Assembly (NCBI GenBank): GCA_030682795.1
Contig: JAUXNJ010000006.1
Location: forward strand, 1 to 50,896
Origin: Sphingobacteriaceae bacterium
Lineage (GTDB): Bacteria; Bacteroidota; Bacteroidia; UBA7662
Reading direction: 5' to 3'
Length of the DNA stretch: 50,896 bases
Below are positions 25,873 through 31,697 of the stretch, piece by piece; the first letter of the stretch is position 1, and every line of letters begins with the position of its first letter. The position numbers were made by a program, and so were the translations under genes. The notes beneath the pieces were generated by a model. It was not told where the DNA came from, made no database searches, and saw only the letters and a list, made by a program, of their open reading frames with translations.

Positions 25873-26792
25873 TTGGCAAGCATGAATAAAAGAGGGATGT
25901 GGAGGCGTTCGCGCCAGCTGGCTTCGTTGTGGGCTGCCTGCTCAAAGGCCAGCGAGCGGTAGTTGTTGGGGAAGGCGGTTTGGCGGTTCCAGGCCGCATC
26001 AAAGGCCTGCTGGTGGGGGGCGTAAAAGCTGTCGAGCGTTAAATCGCCATGGTCCATGTACAGCCGCTTGTGCTGCAACACCGGCGCCTGTGCCAGCAAC
26101 CAGCTGCGGTAGGGCGCCGAAAAGGCCAGCTCATTTACTTTTAAACTCAGCGGCCAGTGGGTACTCAGGCACATGGCCCCGCCAAATTGCTGGGGCAAAC
26201 GCGCCAATAGGTAAGCGGAAATGAGTCCGCCCATGCTCGAGCCAATCAAAAAACGTTCTGCTGCTTGGGTAGCAATGGGATACGTACGGGTTAAAAACGG
26301 CAGCAGCACCTGGTCGATCCAGGCCACATAGGCATCGCTTTGAGGAGCTGCCATGCGCTCGGCCTGGAGGATGGCGCGGGAGGCGGAGTCGAGGCCAGCC
26401 ACGGCCACACTGGGCAGGTATTCGTTAAAACGGTTGGGACTGTTCCAAATGCCCACCACCATACAAGGCCTAATTTGCTGACTGTCGAGCAACTTTTGCA
26501 CAGCCAAATGCAGCTCCCAACTTTGTCCCCCATAAGCCGTGCTGGGATCAAAAATATTTTGTCCGTCTTGCGCCAGCACCAGCGCCAAGGGTGCTTGCCC
26601 CAGCCCGTTTTTCGGCAGCCACACATCCACGCTGCGCCCTGGCAGCTCGCCAAAAGCGTCAAAATGATGCCGAATGAGGGTATCACCGTTAAAAACGGGA
26701 ATGCGCTCGGTGTGCAGCGGGCCCTGCTTGTTTTGGGCACACAGTGGCTGCATGCCAAGGAGCATGGCAACGAGTAAAAGCAGCTGTTTCAT
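25869..26792 (-). CDS. Exported esterase (esterase D / IroE-Fes-like alpha-beta hydrolase)
   Basis: A 307-residue exported alpha/beta hydrolase with a signal peptide (cleavage near LCAQ). The nucleophile elbow is GSSMGG with Ser186. VDVWLPKNG and LVLAQDGQNIFDP near residues 55-82 are the oxyanion-strand signature of the putative-esterase (PF00756) family, and His in QAAHNEASW near 290 completes the triad. Such proteins include carbohydrate esterases and siderophore esterases; coupling to a GH13 amylase favours a carbohydrate-related role (inference). First gene of a two-gene operon with its own promoter at 26809-26840. Confidence 0.88.
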   Translation of the reverse strand: MKQLLLLVAMLLGMQPLCAQNKQGPLHTERIPVFNGDTLIRHHFDAFGELPGRSVDVWLPKNGLGQAPLALVLAQDGQNIFDPSTAYGGQSWELHLAVQKLLDSQQIRPCMVVGIWNSPNRFNEYLPSVAVAGLDSASRAILQAERMAAPQSDAYVAWIDQVLLPFLTRTYPIATQAAERFLIGSSMGGLISAYLLARLPQQFGGAMCLSTHWPLSLKVNELAFSAPYRSWLLAQAPVLQHKRLYMDHGDLTLDSFYAPHQQAFDAAWNRQTAFPNNYRSLAFEQAAHNEASWRERLHIPLLFMLAK

Positions 26793-26808
26793 AGGCGGTA
26801 AGCTGCGT

Positions 26809-26840
26809 TGAAACTATTCAAAAAAAACAGCTCTTCAAAA
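26809..26840 (-). promoter_or_regulatory. Promoter of the esterase-amylase operon
   Basis: On the minus strand TTTTG (26840-26836), a 19-base spacer and TAGTTTCA (26816-26809) fit the Bacteroidota -33 TTTG / -7 TAnnTTTG layout, with two mismatches at the end of the -7 box. It lies 17 bases before the ATG at 26792. Confidence 0.45.
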
Positions 26841-26919
26841 TCGGAGTCTCATTAAAATCTCCCTCAAAGGACTTTCGCGGGTACAACCCCTTGCCGCTGC
26901 CCTCCTTTTTCCAGCTACA

Positions 26920-26950
26920 TTCGCTAATTTCCACGAAAAGAATATCTTTG
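26920..26950 (+). promoter_or_regulatory. Promoter of the HMG-CoA reductase operon
   Basis: TTCG (26920-26923), 19 bases, then TATCTTTG (26943-26950), an exact TAnnTTTG -7 box. The predicted transcript starts near 26957 and reaches the ATG at 26987 after about 30 bases. This also argues against the longer reading frame that begins at 26891, which would start upstream of the promoter. Confidence 0.6.
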
Positions 26951-26986
26951 AATTTAAACCCACCCAAACCTCATCGCCCATCGGCC

Positions 26987-29356
26987 ATGCTGCTCGACAT
27001 TCCCATTATACCTGGTCGCGGACTTACCACGCTCACCGCCAAGGCGTTGCGGCTTACTTATTTGCGCGATAAAGGCCTTGATTTAGGTACAATTCCCGAG
27101 AGTCAGCTCGACATCAAAAGCATTCAACACAACATCGAGTCGTTTATTGGCAGCGTTGAAATTCCCTTAGGTGTGGTTGGTCCCATTGTTTTTAACCACA
27201 ACGGTCAACAAGAGCAGGTATATGCCGCTGCCGGCACCCTCGAAGGAGCGCTGATTGCCAGCATGAACCGGGGGGCCCGGGTAATTGCCAAAAGTGGCGG
27301 CTTTACCGCCGAAGTGGCCTGGCAGCGGATGGTGCGCTCGCCCATGTTGCTTTTGGAGGAGGCGGCACATGCCACCGCCATAACCGCGTGGATCCACACC
27401 CATTTTGAGGCCATCAAAAAACAGGCGGAGGCCTATTCGAACCACGCCAAACTTTTGCAAATCGATGCCCACGCCTCGGGATTAATGCTGAATTTGAATT
27501 TTGTGTACGAAACCGGGGATGCTTCAGGCCAAAACATGACCACTACCTGCACCTGGCATGCCCTGCTATACTTGGCCGAGGGCTTGCGGCGAGACCTGCC
27601 CACCTGTCCCTTCGAATTCATCATCGAAGGCAATGGGGCGGCCGATAAAAAAATCTCTACCTACAACATCAGCGCCGGCCGGGGCATCCGCGTTACGGCC
27701 CGTTGCGAGCTCCCCCGCCAGGTCATCCAAGAGGTGTTGCGCACCACGCCCGAAAGCATGCTCCGCTACTTTCACCCTTCGCGCCAGCAAGCCGAAAAAC
27801 AAGGCATGCTGGGCTACAACATCAATGTGGCCAACGCCATTGCGGCTTTTTTTGTGGCAACGGGACAAGACCTCGCCTCTATTCACGAAGCAAGCACCGC
27901 TTTTTTAGACATCGAAGCCGTGGGCAACGACAGCCAACCCGAAGCCTTGCGCTTTAGTCTTACCCTCCCCAACCTGGTCATCGGCACCGTTGGCGGCGGT
28001 ACGCACCTGCCCAAACAGGCAGCCGCTTTGCAGCTCATGGACTGTTTGGGCAGCGGCAAGGTCTTTCGTTTTGCGCAACTCATTGCTGGCTTTGCGCTGG
28101 GCTTAGAGATTTCCACCTTTTCGGCCATCACCAGTGGTGAATTTGCCAAGGCGCACGAAAAATTGGGTCGCAACAAACCCGTTTCCTGGCTGCTCAAAGC
28201 CGAAATTACGCCCGCGTTTTTAGCCCCACGGCTCCAGCCGCTGCTGGGTCAAAACCACATTACCGAGCTCCATTGGCAAGAAGATGCCTCTTTAGAAAAC
28301 GGCATCATCACCAATCTCACCGGCAAAATCAGCAATAAAATCATTGGTTTTTTGCCGCTGGAACTACAACTGCAGCAGGGCGAGCCGCTGCGACTGTTAA
28401 TCAAGTCGAAAGCCCTCGACACCGAAGTAATCAAAGGACTGCATTTGCTTTCGGCCAGCATCGACACCCAGCTGGCCGACCTGCTCAAGCAGCACCAACA
28501 CCAGCTCGAATACCACGCCTGTCACCTCAAAGAATTGGCGGTGAGCCAGCACCTGCATGACCAGGGCTTTGCTGCCATGCCGCGCTACTACGGCCAATAC
28601 CAACAGCCCGAGCGCGAAATATATTTGCTGTTTCAGGAATGGATTGGTGCCGAAGAAATACGCCTGCGCAATGCCGAAAACGATCCTGAAAAATGGTCGC
28701 CCGCCGATATCCAGGCTTGTTTGCAGGCCATGGCCGATGCGCACCACTGCCTCGAATCGCTGCAGGCACAGCAGCCAGGACTCCTGCCGCAGTTTGAGCC
28801 CTGGAAAGCCTTGCCCCTCTACCAAAAATTGATGGCCATTTTGCTGGCCGAAGGGGGCAACGCAGCTCAGCTCGAAGCCCTGCAATACCTCGAAGCGGCC
28901 ATGGGCAATTTTGAAGCCGAGTATGCGCAGTTGGCTTGGCCATGTAGTCCTATTCACAACGACTTCAACCCCCGCAACATACTGCTGCGCACGAATGGGG
29001 AAGTTTGTATTTACGATTGGGAATTGTGTATGATCGACCTGCCGCAGCGCGATTTACTGGAGTTTTTAAGCTTCGTGCTGCCCGAGGACCTCGACGCCGC
29101 TACCCTGCTTCCCTACCTCGAATGGCACTACCAAAGCATTGTGGAACGGCAGGGACCTGGCCACCAATGTACTTTTGATGCGTATTTGCAGGCCTGCGAA
29201 TTGGCCCTTAAAACCTACATCTGCTGCCGCATTTCTTTCTACGAAGTATCGGGCATTGTGGCCAAATACGATTTTTCGAAGCGCATTTTAACCGTGGCCT
29301 TGCGCATGCAGGCGCTCATTAAACAGGCGCGGCGCATCACCAAACTCTCGGCCTGA
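26987..29356 (+). CDS. HMG-CoA reductase fused to an APH/choline-kinase-type kinase
   Basis: A 789-residue two-domain protein. Residues 1-400 are HMG-CoA reductase (HMG-CoA to mevalonate): FIGSVEIPLGVVGP, Glu86 in TLEGALIAS, Lys221/222 in IEGNGAADKK, Asp295 in GQDLASIH, VGGGTHLPKQ, and His390 in FAKAHEKLGRN. All catalytic residues are present, and the motifs look class I (archaeal/eukaryotic style). Residues about 430-789 form a protein-kinase-like phosphotransferase of the APH/choline kinase family: catalytic loop HNDFNPRN (His657, Asp659, Asn664) and metal-binding Asp677 in YDW. Its substrate is unknown; fusion suggests it acts on mevalonate or another isoprenoid alcohol (inference). ATG at 26987 is preferred over 26891 because of the promoter position. 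The next gene starts inside its stop (TGATG). Confidence 0.92.
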   Translation: MLLDIPIIPGRGLTTLTAKALRLTYLRDKGLDLGTIPESQLDIKSIQHNIESFIGSVEIPLGVVGPIVFNHNGQQEQVYAAAGTLEGALIASMNRGARVIAKSGGFTAEVAWQRMVRSPMLLLEEAAHATAITAWIHTHFEAIKKQAEAYSNHAKLLQIDAHASGLMLNLNFVYETGDASGQNMTTTCTWHALLYLAEGLRRDLPTCPFEFIIEGNGAADKKISTYNISAGRGIRVTARCELPRQVIQEVLRTTPESMLRYFHPSRQQAEKQGMLGYNINVANAIAAFFVATGQDLASIHEASTAFLDIEAVGNDSQPEALRFSLTLPNLVIGTVGGGTHLPKQAAALQLMDCLGSGKVFRFAQLIAGFALGLEISTFSAITSGEFAKAHEKLGRNKPVSWLLKAEITPAFLAPRLQPLLGQNHITELHWQEDASLENGIITNLTGKISNKIIGFLPLELQLQQGEPLRLLIKSKALDTEVIKGLHLLSASIDTQLADLLKQHQHQLEYHACHLKELAVSQHLHDQGFAAMPRYYGQYQQPEREIYLLFQEWIGAEEIRLRNAENDPEKWSPADIQACLQAMADAHHCLESLQAQQPGLLPQFEPWKALPLYQKLMAILLAEGGNAAQLEALQYLEAAMGNFEAEYAQLAWPCSPIHNDFNPRNILLRTNGEVCIYDWELCMIDLPQRDLLEFLSFVLPEDLDAATLLPYLEWHYQSIVERQGPGHQCTFDAYLQACELALKTYICCRISFYEVSGIVAKYDFSKRILTVALRMQALIKQARRITKLSA

Positions 29357-29913
29357 TGCGGTACTTCGAGCTCAACACACAGTTGTTGATGTGGAGCGTG
29401 TTGCTGCCGCTGCTCCTGAGCAATGTGTCGCACATGGTATTGGTAAAAAAAGAAGGTTTGCGCCGCTGGAGCATCCCGCTCAGCACCAAATGGTTCGGAC
29501 CAAACAAAACCTACCGCGGTCTTTTGTTTGTGCCGCTGGCCAATGCCCTGCTTTTTGTCTTGGTACAGCTGGTTGGCAGGTACTGGTGGGAATGGCCATC
29601 GACCACGGCCAGCAGCCCTGCGCTCGAACTGCTGGGCATAGGCGCGCTGTACGGACTAGCTTATGTGCTGTTTGAGCTGCCCAACTCCTGGCTTAAAAGG
29701 CGCTTGGGCATTGCGGCGGGACAAAGCAGTAAGAAATTTGTCCCCTTTTTTCTGTTGCTCGACAAATCCGACTCTGCCCTTGGCGTGAGCCTGGTTTTTG
29801 TGCTAATCAACGGTGAAAAAATTGGCTTTTGGCCCTTTTTTATCACCGCCGTGCTGTTGCACGCGAGCATTTCGGCCTTGTTGGTGCTGCTAAAAATCAA
29901 AAAGTCGTTTTAA
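29356..29913 (+). CDS. CarS/DUF46-like CDP-lipid synthase (CTP transferase)
   Basis: A 185-residue membrane protein with five predicted helices. Loop motifs match archaeal CDP-archaeol synthase (PF01864): STKWFGPNKTYRGL near residue 45, and LKRRLGIAAGQ followed by FFLLDKSDSALG (about 110-140). In archaea this enzyme activates unsaturated archaetidic acid with CTP, giving CDP-archaeol. Bacterial homologues occur in FCB-group organisms proposed to make archaeal-type lipids, but some may act on ordinary phosphatidic acid or other lipid phosphates. The start codon overlaps the reductase-kinase stop by one base, so the two are translationally coupled. Confidence 0.8.
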   Translation: MRYFELNTQLLMWSVLLPLLLSNVSHMVLVKKEGLRRWSIPLSTKWFGPNKTYRGLLFVPLANALLFVLVQLVGRYWWEWPSTTASSPALELLGIGALYGLAYVLFELPNSWLKRRLGIAAGQSSKKFVPFFLLLDKSDSALGVSLVFVLINGEKIGFWPFFITAVLLHASISALLVLLKIKKSF

Positions 29914-29933
29914 ATCAACCTAAACCCCTACCC

Positions 29934-30518
29934 ATGGAAAAGTCCGCCAAAGTCAGCAACTGGAACCTGCCCAATGCCATCAGTCTGTACCGCCTGCTCT
30001 CCTTTCCTTTTTTGTTGTACTTGATTTTTGCAGGAAACGAATCGCTTTTTGCCATCATGCTTTGCATTAATTTGGTAAGCGATGCAGTGGATGGCCTCAT
30101 TGCCCGCCTTTTTAAACTGCAAACCGAGCTCGGGGCGCGTTTAGATTCGATGGCCGATTGGGGCACCTACATCCTGGCCTTCACCGGCATTTACCAGTTT
30201 AAAATGGACGACCATGCCGATCACTTTTGGCTGTTGTATGTGTTTATTGGCCTCATTGTGAGCTACAACCTGTTTTCGCTGCTCAAATTCGGTCGCATGC
30301 CCAGTCTGCATATGTACAGCACCAAAATCGGCGGCTACATACAGGGCATTTATTTTTTCGGATTGTTTGCTTTTGGCTTCAATACCCCCATTTTTTACAT
30401 AGCCATGCTTTGGGGCTGGATGAGTAGCCTCGAAGAAATCATCATCTTGATTTACCTCAAAAAATTGCGGTCGAACGTAAAAGGACTCTACTGGGTGCTT
30501 CAGGAAGGGCGCGGCTAA
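29934..30518 (+). CDS. CDP-alcohol phosphatidyltransferase
   Basis: A 194-residue membrane enzyme with the complete CDP-alcohol phosphotransferase signature, spaced D-x2-DG-x2-AR-x8-G-x3-D-x3-D, in SDAVDGLIARLF followed by GARLDSMAD. It swaps CMP from a CDP-activated lipid (or CDP-alcohol) for an alcohol, building a phospholipid. NLPNAISLYRLL at the N-terminus is typical. ATG at 29934 gives MEKSAKVSNW; a longer frame upstream is an unlikely extension into the previous gene. Paired with the CarS-like enzyme just before it, it would add the headgroup to the CDP-lipid. The headgroup alcohol cannot be read from sequence. Its stop overlaps the convergent methyltransferase stop by a few bases. Confidence 0.9.
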   Translation: MEKSAKVSNWNLPNAISLYRLLSFPFLLYLIFAGNESLFAIMLCINLVSDAVDGLIARLFKLQTELGARLDSMADWGTYILAFTGIYQFKMDDHADHFWLLYVFIGLIVSYNLFSLLKFGRMPSLHMYSTKIGGYIQGIYFFGLFAFGFNTPIFYIAMLWGWMSSLEEIIILIYLKKLRSNVKGLYWVLQEGRG

Positions 30519-31096
30519 TAAATCCCCGGAAATAAACGCCAACTTTTGGCCTTATACGTCTGGTAATCGGCTCCGAAGTGCTGTTCTAACACCTTTTCTT
30601 CAACCTGCATGCGGGCATGGGTCGAAATATAGACCGCAGCCAGCACCAACAACACACACAAAATACTGTGAAAGGCCAGTCCATAGCCCAAGCCATACAC
30701 ATACATGGCGGCATAACTCGGGTGCCGCACCCAACGGTACACCCCATCGGTTTTGAGCTGGTGGTCTTTGAGGATGCTTACTTTTACCGTAAAGGCTTGT
30801 TTGAGGCTCCCAATGGCGGTCCAGCGCAGGGCCAAGCCCGTTACAAAGAGCGCTGTGGCCCATACATCCACGGCCGACCAGCCTGCGGCGGCTTCGGTCT
30901 GAAAACGCCACGGATCGAGCCGCGCCACCACAAAAGCCAGGAGCACCGAAGCCGGCATTAATACCCTGAAAATTAAAATGGTACGGTCGTCTTGCTCAAA
31001 CAGCAAGGCTTCCGACTTTGCATTTTTGAGTACATTGGCCAGTATGGCCGAGCTGGCCAACAGCAAAAACATCACAAAAGGGAGCCAAGTAAGCAT
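30515..31096 (-). CDS. ICMT/PEMT-like membrane methyltransferase
   Basis: A 193-residue protein with about five membrane helices and the isoprenylcysteine-carboxyl-methyltransferase signature near the C-terminus: RWVRHPSYAAMYVYGLGYGLAF, then a basic loop with RMQVEEKVLEQHFGADYQTYK and a closing RLFPGIY. The His-Pro and Glu-Glu residues form the SAM site in this superfamily. Bacterial members methylate a variety of lipids or small molecules, including phosphatidylethanolamine in PEMT relatives. In this neighbourhood a lipid or headgroup substrate is likely (inference). The ATG is very close to a divergent palindrome at 31104-31123. Confidence 0.85.
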   Translation of the reverse strand: MLTWLPFVMFLLLASSAILANVLKNAKSEALLFEQDDRTILIFRVLMPASVLLAFVVARLDPWRFQTEAAAGWSAVDVWATALFVTGLALRWTAIGSLKQAFTVKVSILKDHQLKTDGVYRWVRHPSYAAMYVYGLGYGLAFHSILCVLLVLAAVYISTHARMQVEEKVLEQHFGADYQTYKAKSWRLFPGIY

Positions 31097-31103
31097 GTTG
31101 ACT

Positions 31104-31123
31104 CAAATAAAAGCAATTATTTG
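31104..31123. promoter_or_regulatory. Perfect palindrome between divergent lipid-cluster genes
   Basis: CAAATAA (31104-31110), spacer AAGCAA, TTATTTG (31117-31123). Each arm read outward is TTATTTG, close to the -7 consensus. The palindrome may therefore be a pair of divergent promoters or an operator for a dimeric regulator. The left arm lies only eight bases from the methyltransferase ATG. Confidence 0.45.
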
Positions 31124-31164
31124 ATGCAGCTGGCCAAAGAAATGCGCAAGCGGCTAGATTTAAG

Positions 31165-31172
31165 TATTTTTG
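31165..31172 (+). promoter_or_regulatory. -7 box TATTTTTG
   Basis: An exact TAnnTTTG match three bases before the ATG at 31176. It would give a near-leaderless transcript of the following gene, or the true start may lie further in. The palindrome arm at 31117-31123 is an alternative promoter. Confidence 0.35.
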
Positions 31173-31175
31173 AAC

Positions 31176-31697
31176 ATGATTTATGTGCGGATTTTCCATG
31201 GCTCCATCGCCAAACCTTTTAGCAGTAGCAGTAAGGAAGCACTGGACAACTCGTTATGGGGACATGTGGCCGTGCAAATCGACGATCGGGTATATGGCTT
31301 TTATTTTGCCGACCGCAAAAACATCCACCTCTTCCCCCAACCGCACAACAAAAGTTCGGTTTTTCAGAACCAGTCTTTGGCCGAATGGGAAGCCTTGGTA
31401 GCGCACAAAAAAGAAACAGTCATCTCCATCCCCGTGAATGAAGCCGAAAAACAGCGCATGCTGCAGTTTTATGAGCGCAATTTGATAGCACCTGAATGGG
31501 ACTACTCGTTTTGGGGAGAGCGCTGTGCCTCGAATTGTTTCCGACTGCTTGCTGACCACGGCAAGGTGGATAAGGGCAGCCGCTTTTTGAAAGCCTTTTT
31601 TCCGCACCAGCTCCTGCTTACCCTCCGCCGGGAAGCCAAAAAAAGAGGGTATGCCATCCTTACCAAGGCGGGTGACCCGCGGCGCTTCTGGATTTAA
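31176..31697 (+). CDS. Possible papain-like (NlpC/P60, YiiX or LRAT-type) protein
   Basis: A 173-residue soluble protein without signal peptide. His in SLWGHVAVQIDDRVYGF followed much later by Cys in GERCASNCFRLLADHG fits the permuted NlpC/P60-LRAT arrangement (GHV...strand...NC). These folds include lipid acyltransferases (LRAT), peptidases and amidases. The assignment is inferred from those two motifs only. The start is ATG 31176; TTG at 31170 would add two residues. It is transcribed away from the methyltransferase gene, and its stop overlaps the convergent stop of the PEP-synthase-like gene. It could be an acyl-transfer or deacylation enzyme of the lipid cluster. Confidence 0.6.
   Translation: MIYVRIFHGSIAKPFSSSSKEALDNSLWGHVAVQIDDRVYGFYFADRKNIHLFPQPHNKSSVFQNQSLAEWEALVAHKKETVISIPVNEAEKQRMLQFYERNLIAPEWDYSFWGERCASNCFRLLADHGKVDKGSRFLKAFFPHQLLLTLRREAKKRGYAILTKAGDPRRFWI

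Noticed and set aside
24986-26002. 338-codon frame on the same strand inside the amylase/esterase genes
   Set aside because: Arg/Pro-rich shadow of the GH13 gene in another frame, without motifs.
26891-26986. Longer start for the HMG-CoA reductase
   Set aside because: The exact -7 promoter box at 26943-26950 lies inside this extension, and the extra residues do not look like family sequence.
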